A stretch of DNA of 64,000 bases, taken from assembly GCA_002890675.1 (NCBI GenBank), contig PEFW01000003.1, forward strand, positions 45,668 through 109,667. Direction: 5' to 3'. Source of the stretch: Candidatus Methylaffinis lahnbergensis (GTDB lineage Bacteria > Pseudomonadota > Alphaproteobacteria > Rhizobiales > Beijerinckiaceae). Both the position numbers and the translations under genes were made by a program. The stretch's first letter is position 1; each line of letters opens with the position of its first letter. Shown in pieces: positions 1-10,946 of the stretch. The notes under the pieces are model-generated. The model saw only the letters and a list, made by a program, of their open reading frames with translations, did not search any database and was not told where the DNA came from.

Positions 1-48
1 TGGACACAAAGCCTGGAACGCCTCGCCGAAGAGCTGGCGAGATCCTAG
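1..48 (+). CDS. C-terminal end of an SRPBCC/AHSA1-like protein (truncated by window start)
   Basis: Frame 1 reads WTQSLERLAEELARS* ; typical AHSA1/SRPBCC C-terminus. Confidence 0.6.
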   Translation, partial: WTQSLERLAEELARS

Positions 49-204
49 GGCGTTCGCCAAGTGAGCGAAGAATTCATTAAGACGGATTCTAGCGCGGCGA
101 TTGCGGACGGCCGTTGGGGATAAGATTATCGGTCAGCAGAAGGAGTTCAGGTTCGCAACTGGCCGCATAGGGTTTTTTGAACTGGATCAAAGGAGAAACC
201 ATAG

Positions 205-927
205 ATGACAACAACCACAGTCCCACATCCGCCAATCGTTTCGCAAGGGAAGTGGCTCGATGAGCGGAAGAAACTTCTCGTGCGTGAGAAGGAGCTCACC
301 ACGCATCGCGACAACATAAATGCCGAACGACGGCGGCTGCCGATGGTCGAAAAGGACTATGGCTTCGACGGACCGAACGGCAAACAGAGTCTCAAAGCCT
401 TATTCGAGAGTCGTCGCCAGCTTGTCGTCTATCACTTCATGTTTGACCCGGCGTGGGACAAGGGCTGCCCGGGCTGCACAAGTTGTGTAAACGCCCTCGG
501 CGATCTATCAATGCTGAACGACCGCGACACGACGTTCCTGCTCGTGTCCCGCGCCCCGCTCCCCAAGCTCGAAGCCTACAAGGCGAAAAAGGGATGGAGC
601 ATCCCGTGTTTTTCGTCATTTGGCAGCGACTTCAATTACGACTTTCACGTCACGAACGACGAGAAGGTTGCTCCGGTCGAATACAACTATCGGGACAAGG
701 CCGAGATGGAGGCAAGGAAGGCCCTTAACGCAGCGGATGGCGAGGAGCACGGCCTGAGCGTCTTCTTTAGCCTCGACGGCGAGGTTTTCCATACATATTC
801 GACATATGCGCGCGGCACCGAAGGTCTCACGGACGCCTACAGTCTTCTCGACACGACCCCCTATGGGCGACAGCAAGACTTTGAGGACTCGCCACCCGGT
901 TGGCCTCAGAAGCCTACCTACGGATAG
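205..927 (+). CDS. DUF899 family thioredoxin-like protein
   Basis: 240 aa ORF with SD aaaggag; [26 protein letters not shown] motif typical of DUF899. Confidence 0.9.
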   Translation: MTTTTVPHPPIVSQGKWLDERKKLLVREKELTTHRDNINAERRRLPMVEKDYGFDGPNGKQSLKALFESRRQLVVYHFMFDPAWDKGCPGCTSCVNALGDLSMLNDRDTTFLLVSRAPLPKLEAYKAKKGWSIPCFSSFGSDFNYDFHVTNDEKVAPVEYNYRDKAEMEARKALNAADGEEHGLSVFFSLDGEVFHTYSTYARGTEGLTDAYSLLDTTPYGRQQDFEDSPPGWPQKPTYG

Positions 928-1027
928 ATCATGGCGAAGGCCTGATGTACCGACGACATTGTTCGTCGTGGCACACTCTAGACGACCACGCTGTGTGCAA
1001 CACTCCAACCAAAGAATAGGAGACACA

Positions 1028-1158
1028 ATGCAAGTCCAACCCTATTTGATGTTCGAAGGTCGCTGCGAAGAAGAGATCGGCGGCGCTTGGCGTATCGTCA
1101 TGCGCTCCCCTGCTGGCACCTTGCTAGGGCGTCACCAACCGAGGGAAGAATTCATTAA
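1028..1158 (+). pseudogene. Chimeric scar: N-terminus of a PhnB-like VOC gene fused to internal and 3' remnants of an SRPBCC gene
   Basis: MQVQPYLMFEGRCEEE matches the start of the 2648 VOC gene; followed by GGAWRIVMRSPAGT (SRPBCC-like), then DNA similar to 36-80. Confidence 0.65.
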
Positions 1159-1179
1159 AAAGACAAAGAGGAGAACTAA

Positions 1180-1650
1180 ATGCAAAAAATCACCCCGTGC
1201 TTATGGTTCGACGGTCAGGCAGAAGACGCCGCGAACTTCTATGTCTCCATATTTAAGAATTCGCGGATCACTGCCGTGTCCCGTTATGGCGACGCTGGTC
1301 CCGGTCCCAAGGGCGGCGTCATGACCGTCGCGTTCGAGCTCGACGGACAATCGTTCACAGGCCTCAGCGGCGGTCCGATGTTCAAGTTTACCGAGGCGAT
1401 CTCGATGATCGTCAACTGCGAAACGCAAAACGAGGTTGACCACTACTGGGAGAAGTTGTCCGCCGGCGGGCAGACCCAGCAATGCGGCTGGTTGAAGGAC
1501 AAGTTCGGTGTCTCTTGGCAAATCATGCCGACCGCGCTTGTCGAGCTGAAATGCGACAAGAACCCGGCCAAATCGCAGCGAGCCATGCAGGCCATGCTGC
1601 AGATGACCAAGATCGACATCGCCAGACTGCGAGAGCCGCGTGCGCGATGA
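1180..1650 (+). CDS. VOC family (PhnB-like / 3-demethylubiquinone methyltransferase-like) protein
   Basis: MQKITPCLWFDGQAEDAANFYVSIFKNSRI...; SD aggagaac upstream. Confidence 0.9.
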   Translation: MQKITPCLWFDGQAEDAANFYVSIFKNSRITAVSRYGDAGPGPKGGVMTVAFELDGQSFTGLSGGPMFKFTEAISMIVNCETQNEVDHYWEKLSAGGQTQQCGWLKDKFGVSWQIMPTALVELKCDKNPAKSQRAMQAMLQMTKIDIARLREPRAR

Positions 1651-1694
1651 AGGTCCGCGTATCGAAGCTTTGCTGACGCGAAAGGAGAACCGTA

Positions 1695-2055
1695 ATGACC
1701 AACTATGTCGACGTTTTCGTGGTCCCCGTCCCCGAGAGTAAAATCGAGGCTTACCGCAAGCAGGCGGAGTTATTCGCCAAGGTCTGGCGCGAGCATGGTG
1801 CTATCTCATGCATCGACGTTGAGGCCGACGACGTGAAGCCAGGGACGTGGACTTCGTTCCCCGCAGAGCGTGGACCTGAAGCCCGGCGAGAAAGTGTTCG
1901 TCGGCATCATCACCTACAGATCGCGCGCCCACCGCGACGAGGTCAATGCCAAGGCGATGAAGGACGAGCGCATGGCCGACATGAAGCCGGAATCCATGCC
2001 GTTCGACGGCAAACGCATGATCTTCGGAGGGTTCAAGCCGTTCGTCGGCGGATGA
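1695..2055 (+). pseudogene. DUF1428 family protein, split by a one-base frameshift
   Basis: MTNYVDVFVVPVPESKIEAYRK...DDVKPGTWTSFP then, in another frame, QSVDLKPGEKVFVGIITYRSRAHRDEVNAKAM...MPFDGKRMIFGGFKPFV; extra C in CCCC at 1859-1862. Confidence 0.85.
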
Positions 2056-2148
2056 CGGGCAAGGCACGCCGCTGCGATCCTCGCGCCGCAATAATGGGGT
2101 CAGGTGTCCCTCGCTGGAACGATACCCAGAGGGAAAGGAGACGCGACG

Positions 2149-2541
2149 ATGAAGTTCATGATTATAGTCAAGGCCAGCAAGAACTCGGAGGCCGGAGTCA
2201 TGGCGAGCGAAGAGCTGCTCACTGCCATGGGCAAGTTTAACGAGGAGTTGGTGCAAGCCGGTGTGATGCTTGCGGGCGAGGGCCTTCATCCGACGTCCAA
2301 GGGCGCACGCGTGAGGTTTGCTGGAAACAAGCGCACTGTTATCGACGGCCCTTTTGGCGAGCCGAAGGAGCAGATAGCAGGCTTCTGGCTATGGCAGGTA
2401 AAGTCGAAGGAAGAAGCAATCGCATGGGTCAAACGATGCCCCAATCCGCATAATGAAGACTGCGAGATTGAAATCCGCCAGGTTTTCGAGGCAGAGGATT
2501 TTGGCGCAGCGCTCACGCCCGAGCTACGGGCGCAAGAGTAG
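2149..2541 (+). CDS. YciI / DGPF-domain family protein
   Basis: MKFMIIVKASKNSEAG...VIDGPFGEPKEQIAGFWLWQVKSKEEAIAWVKRCP; SD gaaaggag. Confidence 0.9.
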   Translation: MKFMIIVKASKNSEAGVMASEELLTAMGKFNEELVQAGVMLAGEGLHPTSKGARVRFAGNKRTVIDGPFGEPKEQIAGFWLWQVKSKEEAIAWVKRCPNPHNEDCEIEIRQVFEAEDFGAALTPELRAQE

Positions 2542-2647
2542 CGTTTGCGCGCGCAAGCCGGGGAGCGGGCGAAGGCCGCAAAGCAGTGAATTCCGGACTC
2601 CCCGTATTGTCAGGCGAGTTTCGTCCAACCCCTGAAAAGGAGATACA

Positions 2648-3052
2648 ATGCAAGTTCAACCCTACCTGTCCTTCGAAGGCCGCTGCGAAGAGGCGGTCGA
2701 GTTCTACCGCAAGGCGCTCGGCGCCGAGGTGACGAGGCTCATGCGCTTCAAGGAAAGCCCCGAACCTGGCATGTGCTCGCCCGGCACCTTGGACAAAGTG
2801 ATGCACATGAGCTTCCGCATCGGCGATACAACTTTGTTGGCATCCGACGGGCGGTGCACGGGGCAGCCGAACTTCCGGGGCATCTCGCTGACGCTCACGG
2901 CGGCTGACGATGCCGAGGCAGAGCGGCTGTTCGCGTCCTTGGCCGACGGCGGGCAGGTGCAAATGCCGTTGGCCAAGACCTTCTTTTCCTCGCGCTTCGG
3001 CATGATCGCCGACCGCTTCGGCATGCCGTGGATGATCATCGTGGCGCATTGA
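2648..3052 (+). CDS. VOC family PhnB-like protein
   Basis: MQVQPYLSFEGRCEEAVEFYRKALGAEV...; SD aaaaggag. Confidence 0.9.
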   Translation: MQVQPYLSFEGRCEEAVEFYRKALGAEVTRLMRFKESPEPGMCSPGTLDKVMHMSFRIGDTTLLASDGRCTGQPNFRGISLTLTAADDAEAERLFASLADGGQVQMPLAKTFFSSRFGMIADRFGMPWMIIVAH

Positions 3053-3104
3053 GGGTCGGTTCCCTCGCCCGGCCAGCGGGAGAGGGCAATCGCCTATCGC
3101 CGCT

Positions 3105-3944
3105 CTAGCTATTTTTTTGGGCTACGGCCTTGCCGTCCGCCAACCGAGCCGCGGCGTTGACTTCGGCATGAATTTGGGCCGGGGCGGCGGTGAGCAGGCC
3201 ATGGCGGGTGTCGCCGCGATTATAGACAATCGCGCATCCGTCGAGACTTGCCAAGCGCCCCCCTGCCTCGTGAAGGATGAGATCGGCCGCCGCGATGTCC
3301 CAATCATGAGCGTTTTCCGACGCGAAGCCCGCGTCGAGCGCACCTGACGCGACATTGGCGATACGCAATGCAAGCGAGGGAATCTTGGGCTGCAACGCGA
3401 ATTGGAGCCCGGCTTCGCGTAGCCGCTCGGCAAGCAGCACAGGCGCCGCCACCCTTGCCCCGGCACCAAGCGAAACAAGTTTCGAAACCTCGATTGCCGC
3501 GTCATTGAGCCGGGCGCCGGCGCCCCTGACCGCGACATAGGTTTCCCCGAGCGCCGGGGCATGGACGACGCCAATCAGCGGGCGCCCCTGTTCGACAAGC
3601 GCGATCGCGATCGCCCACGCCCCGTGGCCTCGCATAAAGCTGCGCGTGCCGTCGATCGGGTCGACCACAAGGACAATATCCTTCGAAAGACGCGCCGATG
3701 TGTCCGCGGTTTCCTCGGAAAGCCAGCCCGCTTCCGGCACGAGGGTCTCGAGACGCTGCCGCAAAAAACGATCGACAAGATGATCGGCTTCGGTAACCGG
3801 AGAGCCGCCCGCCTTGTGCGAAATCTCGGCGCTGGTCACCGCGCCCGGGCGAAAATAAGCCAGCGCCAGCGTCCCGGCGCCGCGGGCGGCGTCGACGAAG
3901 GACGCGGCCAGGCCATCCCCGTGCGAGATCGGAACCAATGTCAT
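3105..3944 (-). CDS. Inositol monophosphatase / 3'(2'),5'-bisphosphate nucleotidase family (CysQ-like)
   Basis: Motifs GSPVTEADHLVDRFL, WLSEE, DPIDGTRSF, DWDIAAADLILHEAGG. Confidence 0.85.
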   Translation of the reverse strand: MTLVPISHGDGLAASFVDAARGAGTLALAYFRPGAVTSAEISHKAGGSPVTEADHLVDRFLRQRLETLVPEAGWLSEETADTSARLSKDIVLVVDPIDGTRSFMRGHGAWAIAIALVEQGRPLIGVVHAPALGETYVAVRGAGARLNDAAIEVSKLVSLGAGARVAAPVLLAERLREAGLQFALQPKIPSLALRIANVASGALDAGFASENAHDWDIAAADLILHEAGGRLASLDGCAIVYNRGDTRHGLLTAAPAQIHAEVNAAARLADGKAVAQKNS

Positions 3945-4294
3945 GTGCCGGAGTGTGAAATAGGTCCCATTCGCTTATCCTGCTGCAGTGCGGGACACAA
4001 GCGTTTCCCTTCGCCGCGCCGTCTCTTGCGTGCCACCTCACCCGGGAGCACCCCGCGGCACCGTCGCATCGATCCTGTCCGTTGGCGCATCCAGATCCGG
4101 CCAGATCCGGACCCAACCGCCGGCCCCGCTTCCGCGTAGGTGGGCTTGGCCGCGCTTAGCGACAAACCCGCTGTGCTGTCAGGCGGTTCGACAACAAGTG
4201 ACCGACCTTTTCAAAAACGAGCTGCTGAAAAAGGCGGGCATATCCATTTAGCATTTGGTTTGGTGGAGAGCCCGACAGCATTTGGGCTTTCTTC

Positions 4295-5350
4295 TCACTC
4301 TTTCTTCTCGCTCCTGAACAAAAAAGGCGCGACGTCGGCTACCTTTGGCGGCCGCTTGGTCCCGAATGGCAGCGGCCGGCAGACGGCCATGGCGGAAAGT
4401 CCAACGCGTGCCGTCAAGAGTCCGTTGAGAACGCCTTCGCCGAGACGGGCCGACAATCTCGCGGCGATCCCGTGACCGACAAATTGTTGGATGAGGCTGT
4501 CGCCGACCGCCATGCCCCCCGTGATCGCGATATGCGCGGCAATCGTGCGCAGCAGCTTCAAAAAGCCCAGCAGTCCCGGCCGCCCACCATAGATCACCGC
4601 GATACGCCGGATGAGCCTTATCGCCTGCGCCCCGACGAAGACGACGTCGATGATCGCGCGCGGCGCAAGGGCCGTTACCATCGACACGCGCTTGGCCGCG
4701 GCCGCGATCTCGCGCCGCACGTCCAAGTCGAGCGGCTCGACAAGGGTGCGCTCGGCGATGTCGATGAGATCGCGCCCGTCGACGATATCATGCGCAACCT
4801 TGCGCAATTGAGCGCGCGCGCGCGCCGTATCGGGCCTTGCGGCATAGAGCGCGGAAAGATCCTTAACGAGGCGCCGTGCCTCCTTAAAATCGTCCTTTTC
4901 GCGCGCACGGGCGAGCCCAATATGAAGTTCCGCGATATGGCGCTGGCGCAGAATACCGCCAATTTCCCGCATAGCGAGAACGAAAAGCGCGGTTCCGGCG
5001 GCGCCCGCGAGCGTAAGACCAACGACGCCGAAAACCGGCGACCAGGCGAAAAGATCGTCGATGAGTCGGGTCAGCCAGAGCCCGAAACCGAGCGACACGA
5101 GGCCGCCCGTCGCGGCCCAGAAGAGACCGCCCCAAGACAATAGCGAGCGGGCAGCGACTCCTTGTTTCTGTGCGGCCTCGACCGCCTCTTCGCCAGCATC
5201 ACGCCCGGCCAGAAAAGCCGCGGCCTCGGCCTCGTAAGGGTCGGCCAAAGTTTCGATCACCATGGCCTCTTTCGGGGCCGCGGCGCCGGGCTCCGGGGTC
5301 ATCGCACCGAGGCGGAACGCCCGCGGGCGGGGTTTTGGTTCAAAGGCCAC
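4295..5350 (-). CDS. YcjF/TIGR01620 family membrane protein
   Basis: 351 aa, two TM stretches, ARPDTARARAQL...DGRDLIDIAERTLVEPLD; next to YcjX-like gene. Confidence 0.8.
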   Translation of the reverse strand: MAFEPKPRPRAFRLGAMTPEPGAAAPKEAMVIETLADPYEAEAAAFLAGRDAGEEAVEAAQKQGVAARSLLSWGGLFWAATGGLVSLGFGLWLTRLIDDLFAWSPVFGVVGLTLAGAAGTALFVLAMREIGGILRQRHIAELHIGLARAREKDDFKEARRLVKDLSALYAARPDTARARAQLRKVAHDIVDGRDLIDIAERTLVEPLDLDVRREIAAAAKRVSMVTALAPRAIIDVVFVGAQAIRLIRRIAVIYGGRPGLLGFLKLLRTIAAHIAITGGMAVGDSLIQQFVGHGIAARLSARLGEGVLNGLLTARVGLSAMAVCRPLPFGTKRPPKVADVAPFLFRSEKKE

Positions 5351-5450
5351 GCAAAACCTCGTTAATCCCTTGCCGCGGCGCTACGTGATCACCGGGAATT
5401 GGCAAAACTCTTGTCTGGTCGATCATCGAAACAAGCCTTTGTCGAGGGCA

Positions 5451-6992
5451 TTAGCCGAGCCGGTCGCCAAGGAGAAACTGCAGCGCGCGGTCGAGCCGGA
5501 TATGGGGCGGTGGCAGAAGCGAGTCATCCTCTGCCCGGACTGGGACGGGAGGACGGAAACGGACGAAACGGTAGTCGATTTCATTGGGCTCGATGCGCGG
5601 AGCGTCGCGAAACACCGCTTCGGGATCAATCGGGAGTTCACCGGGATAAATCGCCGCCTCCGCCTGTCCATCGAAAATCTCATCGCCGATCCGCTCGCCT
5701 TCGAGTGGCGTGCCGATGACGGCTTCAAGCGTGGGCTCGTCGGGGGCGCCGACCATGCCCTCGCGCGTTGCCCTTACCGCTGAGAGCGCGATGACATCGA
5801 CCTCGGCGCCAACTGATTCGACGCGGGCGATGGCTCTTTTGGTGAGATGCCGCAAGATCGCCTCGAGCCGGTCGTGGCTTGTGTGGTGCAGATGATCGGC
5901 CTTTGCCGCGGCAAACAGAATCTTGTCGATCTTCGGCCGGAACAAGGCCGACAACAGATTTCCGCGCCCGACGCGAAACGCGGCGAGAACATCGGTTAGG
6001 GCGGACTCAAGGTCGCGCATCGCGGCCGGTCCCGCGTTCAATGCGGCAAGCGCGTCGATAAGGACGATCTGGCGGTCGAGCCTGGCGAAATGGTCGCGGA
6101 AAAACGGTGTGACGACATGCGTCTTATAGGCCTCAAAGCGCCGTTCCATCATCGTCGCGTACGAGCCCGGCGGATAGATTTGGCCCTCCTCGACGGCGAG
6201 CGGCACGAAAGTAAGAGCAGGAGAGCCGTCGAGATCGCCCGGCATAAGAAACCGGCCCGGCGGCAGGCTCGAAAAGTGATTTTCGTCGGCACGGCAGGCG
6301 CGCAGATAATTGGTGAAGAGTTCGGCCTCCCGGCGTACCTGCCCTTCATCGGCCTTGGCGCGCGGATCGGTGCTCGTGGCAAGTGCGCGCCATTTCGCCG
6401 CGAGCGGCACCCTTGCAGCGCCTGCCGAGGCACTGAAGGCGTCGCGCGACCATTGCCCAAAGGATTTGCCAAGCAGCGGCAAATCGAGCAGCCATTCGCC
6501 AGGATAATCGACGATGTCGATGGTAAGCGATTGGTGCCCCGGTCGCTGGCCGATTTTTTGGTCGTAAACAAGGCACAGCCGCAGCTCGGAAATGCGCCTT
6601 GTCGATTGCGGCCAATGGCGTTCCCCTGGACGGCCTTTGGGACCGGTCAGAGCGGCAATGTGATCTTCATAGGCGAAGCGAGGCACGGCATCGTCGGGTT
6701 GTGGCTCGAGCATGGTGCTGATCAGCCGTCCCTCGGCGTGAACCCGAAACACGGGCAAGGGATTTTTCCTCCCGCGCAAGGCCGGGCTTGTCGCCTTGAT
6801 AAGATTGTCGACGAGCGCGGTGATGAATATCGTCTTGCCCGCGCGTGAGAGTCCGGTGACACCGAGACGAACATGCGGGCCCGTCGTCAGCTCGATGAGG
6901 GCCTGCGCCGCGGCGCGGGCTTCGAACAAGAGGTTGGCGATCAGAGACAAAACAAATTGGCTTTCCAGAGTATTTCGAGGCGGCGAGGGCAC
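5451..6992 (-). CDS. YcjX family P-loop protein
   Basis: VRLGVTGLSRAGKTIFITALVDNL, DYPGEWLLDLPLL. Confidence 0.9.
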   Translation of the reverse strand: MPSPPRNTLESQFVLSLIANLLFEARAAAQALIELTTGPHVRLGVTGLSRAGKTIFITALVDNLIKATSPALRGRKNPLPVFRVHAEGRLISTMLEPQPDDAVPRFAYEDHIAALTGPKGRPGERHWPQSTRRISELRLCLVYDQKIGQRPGHQSLTIDIVDYPGEWLLDLPLLGKSFGQWSRDAFSASAGAARVPLAAKWRALATSTDPRAKADEGQVRREAELFTNYLRACRADENHFSSLPPGRFLMPGDLDGSPALTFVPLAVEEGQIYPPGSYATMMERRFEAYKTHVVTPFFRDHFARLDRQIVLIDALAALNAGPAAMRDLESALTDVLAAFRVGRGNLLSALFRPKIDKILFAAAKADHLHHTSHDRLEAILRHLTKRAIARVESVGAEVDVIALSAVRATREGMVGAPDEPTLEAVIGTPLEGERIGDEIFDGQAEAAIYPGELPIDPEAVFRDAPRIEPNEIDYRFVRFRPPVPVRAEDDSLLPPPHIRLDRALQFLLGDRLG

Positions 6993-7189
6993 AGGGAACG
7001 GGCGGGAAAAACGGGTAAAGCAAGTGAACCATGAAGTGTAGTCAGGTAGCGCGTTTTCGTCATGTTCGACGCAACAAAATTATGCGTCTCGGCGTGGGGC
7101 CTTGCCGCCCCTTGCCCAGAAAAGCCGGGGTTCGCGCCGCCGGGATTTCCGGGACCAGCCGATCGATCGCGGTGGCGCCGTTCTCAATT

Positions 7190-7711
7190 CTATCGGGAAG
7201 CACGGTTATCTGCCGGCAAGCTAGAAAAATTCACGCAACGGTCTAGCCGGCCGCCACCGGCGACCGTCTCGCTCCAATCAACGCAAGGAAAGTCGATCAC
7301 TGCGAGGCAAGGCGACGGGAATTGGCGGGGCGCGGCACTTTCCCCGCCGCGCACGAGAAAACGCACGAATTCGCCAAGGCCTGGATTATGCCCGACGATC
7401 AGCAAGGTTTTCACGGAGCGGGCTGTTTGCGCAAGAAGATCCCGCAGGGTGTCAACGTCGGCGTTGTATAGCGAAGCTTTGAATTCGCAGGCTGGTTTTT
7501 GCAGCAGTTCCCGCAAAATCATGTCGAGTGTATCGCGCGCGCGCAACGCCGGCGAAACGAGGGCGAGATCGAAAACGAGACCCGAGGCGCGAAAATAGGC
7601 GCCCATTCGCGCCGCGTCGGCACGTCCTTGCGCCGTCAACCGCCTTTGAGAGTCGCCTTCGGATGCGGGAGCAGCGGCTTCGGCATGGCGAACAAGGAGG
7701 AGCCGCAGCAT
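7190..7711 (-). CDS. SixA-like histidine phosphatase
   Basis: MLRLLLVRHAEAA...VSPALRARDTLDMIL...LLIVGHNPGLGE. Confidence 0.85.
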   Translation of the reverse strand: MLRLLLVRHAEAAAPASEGDSQRRLTAQGRADAARMGAYFRASGLVFDLALVSPALRARDTLDMILRELLQKPACEFKASLYNADVDTLRDLLAQTARSVKTLLIVGHNPGLGEFVRFLVRGGESAAPRQFPSPCLAVIDFPCVDWSETVAGGGRLDRCVNFSSLPADNRASR

Positions 7712-8048
7712 CGCGCAAGCTAACGCTCGAGGGGAAATTGGGGACGGTTTTCGGCGGCGTCCCTTTAGGCGTCGCCAAAGGCAATCGCCGCTTTGCCTCG
7801 CGGACGGTGCTGCCTCTTGGCTCGAACGCTGACGAACATCGACTTCCATTCATTGACTTCGGCCATACGCTGCTGTTTAGCCCACGCGACGGCTTGGCGA
7901 AAGGAAAAAAAGCGCACGGTGCCGCCAACATGACATCCCTTCGGGCCCATTGTCCCTGTTCCGGAGATCGCCCCAGCTTCGCTTTTTGCCGCTCGTCAGG
8001 AAAGTCTCGAAGAACAAAGTTTTGCAAGACAGAGGTCTTTGAGCACTT

Positions 8049-8384
8049 TCACAATGCTCGAAAACGCTCGACGATTTCCTCACTGCTGCTGGGAGCACGA
8101 CCAGCGTTTTCGGCCGCGGTTTGGTCCTTTTCCGTTGCTTTCGTCGCGGCACTCACCGATTTGAGCCACCCCTCTTGATAGGTCTTTGTGATTTCCGCCG
8201 GGAAGGCCGCGACGAGTTCGCCAAATTTTCGCCCGTGCTCGAAAGCCTCTTTCATGAAGTCCGCCTGGATCGCCGCGACTTCGTCCACGCCATGGGCGGT
8301 GCCTGCCGCGCCTTCGGTGCCTGTCGCCCTCTGATCCTGTTCAACTATTTTTTCCTCCGTTTCGGATGTCTCCCATTTGCCCAT
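8049..8384 (-). CDS. Phasin-like small protein (tentative)
   Basis: ADFMKEAFEHGRKFGELVAAFPAEITKTYQEGW amphipathic segment resembling phasins. Confidence 0.4.
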   Translation of the reverse strand: MGKWETSETEEKIVEQDQRATGTEGAAGTAHGVDEVAAIQADFMKEAFEHGRKFGELVAAFPAEITKTYQEGWLKSVSAATKATEKDQTAAENAGRAPSSSEEIVERFRAL

Positions 8385-8475
8385 TCAGCAATATCCGTTA
8401 ACGGCCGTGGCGCACAAGAGTCGCCACGAATTACAAAAAAGATTTTACGTCAGTTGTCTACGATCTACTCGAGTT

Positions 8476-10758
8476 TCAACTATTTCCTTGCGCCTCGGCG
8501 ACCGAAACCGCGGTCATGTTAATGAGGCCGCGCGCCGTCACCGAAGGCGTCAGGATATGGGCGGGCTTGGCGGCGCCGATCAGGATCGGGCCGACTGGCA
8601 GAGTGTCGGCCATGATCATTGTCATCGTATAGGCAATATTGGCGGCATCGAGATTGGGCATGACGAGAATGTTCGCCTCGCCTTTTAGACGCGAGGATGG
8701 CAACACGAGATCGCGCATCGCCTGCGACAAAGCGGTATTGGCCTGCATCTCGCCGTCGGCTTCGAGATCTGGGGCGCGCCGGCGCAAGATTTCGAGCGCG
8801 TCTCGCATCTTGCGGGCCGAAGGCGTGTCATCCGAACCGAAATCCGAATGCGACACAAGGGCGATTTTCGGCTCAATCCCGAACCGGCGGACGTGGGCGG
8901 CGCACAGCAGTGCCATTTCCGCGATCTCAAGGGCGGCGGGATCGCGCCGGACATGCGTGTCGGCGATAAAAAAGGCGCCTTTATTGGTGATCATCAAGCA
9001 CATCGCGGAGAGATCGGTCGCGCCGGGAACGAGCCCGATAATGTCCTTGATGTATCGCAAGTGCGGATTGAAGCGCCCGTCGAGGCCGCAAATCATGGCG
9101 TCGGCGTCGCCACGCTTCACCGCGATCGCCGCGATTACCGTCGAATTGGTCCGCACCAAGGTCCGCGCGGCCTTGGGGGTGATCCCGTGCCGTCCGGCCG
9201 CATCGAGATAGGCCGCAACATAATCGCGATAGCGCGGATCGTCATTGGGATCGACAAGTTCGAAATCGCGCCCCGGCCGCACCGCGAGGCCGAATCGCTC
9301 GATACGGGTCTCGATTACTTCCGGACGGCCGACAAGAATAGGTTTGGCGATCCCTTCCTCGACGACGGTTTGAGTCGCGCGTAACACCCGTTCATCCTCG
9401 CCTTCCGCATAGATCACGCGTTTGGGAAATGATTTGGCGGCCTGTATCACGGGTTTCATGACGAAGCCTGAACGGAACACAAAGCGCGACAATGTCTCTT
9501 CATAAAGGGCGAAATCGGTGATCGGCCTTTTCGCGACGCCGGTATCCATCGCGGCCTTGGCGACCGCCGGCGCGATGCGCAGGATCAAGCGCGGATCGAA
9601 AGGCGCCGGAATAAGACTGTCTTTGCCGTAATGCCGCGCCTTGCCGCCGTAGGCCCTGGCGACCACATCGGACGGCGGCTCATGGGCGAGCTGCGCGATC
9701 GCGTGCGTCGCGGCGAGCTTCATTGCCTCGTTAATGGCCGTGGCGGCAACATCGAGCGCGCCGCGAAAAATGTAGGGAAAGCAAAGCACGTTATTGACTT
9801 GATTTGGAAAATCAGAGCGCCCGGTGCAAATCAGGGCATCCGGCCGCGCCGCGAATGCCACGCCTGGCTCGATTTCAGGAGTGGGGTTGGCTAGTGCCAT
9901 GATCAGCGGCCGTTCGCCCATCTCCTTCGCCATCTCTGGCGTCAAGACGCCTCCCGCCGAAAGCCCGAGAAAAATATCGGCGCCGCCAATGACATCCTTG
10001 AGCGCGCGGGCACCGGTTTCCTGGGCATAAATCTCGACGTTACCATTCATCAACGCCTTGCGGCCGCGATACACCACACCTTCGATATCGGTGACAAAAA
10101 TGTTCTCGCGCTTGGCGCCGAGAACGACCAAGAAATCGAGGCAGGCGAGCGCCGCCGCGCCGGCGCCCGATGTCACGATCTTGACGCCGCCAATTGTCTT
10201 ACCGGTAAATTCCATGGCGTTGAGGACCGCCGCGCCGACGATGATCGCGGTGCCGTGCTGATCGTCGTGAAACACCGGAATCGACATGCGTTCGCGCAGC
10301 TTGCGCTCGACCTCGAAACATTGCGGCGCCTTGATATCCTCGAGATTGATGCCGCTAAAAGTTGGCTCCAGCGCGGCTATGATGTCCACCAGCCGGTCAA
10401 CATCGGTCTCCGCGATCTCGATGTCGAACACATCGATCCCGGCGAATTTCTTGAACAGAACCGCCTTGCCTTCCATCACGGGTTTACCCGCGAGGGGACC
10501 TATGTTGCCAAGTCCCAAGACCGCGGTGCCATTGGTCACCACCCCGACGAGATTTTGCCGTATCGTGAGTTCGGCCGCCGCGCGGGGATCGACGGCGATC
10601 GCGAGGCATGCCGCGGCGACGCCGGGCGTATAGGCGAGCGACAGATCATGTTGCGTCCCAAGCGGCTTGGTTGCCACGATCTCGAACTTGCCGGGGCGCG
10701 GCGAACGATGGTAGAGGAGCGCGCTCGACGCCAAATCGGAACTGATGGAATCGGCCAT
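8476..10758 (-). CDS. maeB: NADP-dependent malic enzyme with C-terminal phosphotransacetylase-like domain
   Basis: [61 protein letters not shown]-terminal PTA-like half; start inferred internal to ORF. Confidence 0.92.
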   Translation of the reverse strand: MADSISSDLASSALLYHRSPRPGKFEIVATKPLGTQHDLSLAYTPGVAAACLAIAVDPRAAAELTIRQNLVGVVTNGTAVLGLGNIGPLAGKPVMEGKAVLFKKFAGIDVFDIEIAETDVDRLVDIIAALEPTFSGINLEDIKAPQCFEVERKLRERMSIPVFHDDQHGTAIIVGAAVLNAMEFTGKTIGGVKIVTSGAGAAALACLDFLVVLGAKRENIFVTDIEGVVYRGRKALMNGNVEIYAQETGARALKDVIGGADIFLGLSAGGVLTPEMAKEMGERPLIMALANPTPEIEPGVAFAARPDALICTGRSDFPNQVNNVLCFPYIFRGALDVAATAINEAMKLAATHAIAQLAHEPPSDVVARAYGGKARHYGKDSLIPAPFDPRLILRIAPAVAKAAMDTGVAKRPITDFALYEETLSRFVFRSGFVMKPVIQAAKSFPKRVIYAEGEDERVLRATQTVVEEGIAKPILVGRPEVIETRIERFGLAVRPGRDFELVDPNDDPRYRDYVAAYLDAAGRHGITPKAARTLVRTNSTVIAAIAVKRGDADAMICGLDGRFNPHLRYIKDIIGLVPGATDLSAMCLMITNKGAFFIADTHVRRDPAALEIAEMALLCAAHVRRFGIEPKIALVSHSDFGSDDTPSARKMRDALEILRRRAPDLEADGEMQANTALSQAMRDLVLPSSRLKGEANILVMPNLDAANIAYTMTMIMADTLPVGPILIGAAKPAHILTPSVTARGLINMTAVSVAEAQGNS

Positions 10759-10946
10759 CGGCCTGCTTTCTATCTGAACATAGGGCACGAGATAACCGGA
10801 GCCCGCGCCGATGTCCACCATTGCGATCAAAGCGTCCGGGGAGCGTTCCCGATCTTCAAATCGCGGCGGCAGCGCCAAAGCGCGCGGAGGATTGGCCACA
10901 AGGCGACCGCCGGATACCTGACGAACGCATCACACAGTGACCAGTC

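Noticed and set aside
7765-7950. 61-aa minus-strand ORF (MGPKGCHVGGTVRFFSF...)
   Set aside because: Possibly a real small protein, but no supporting motif or RBS judged convincing.
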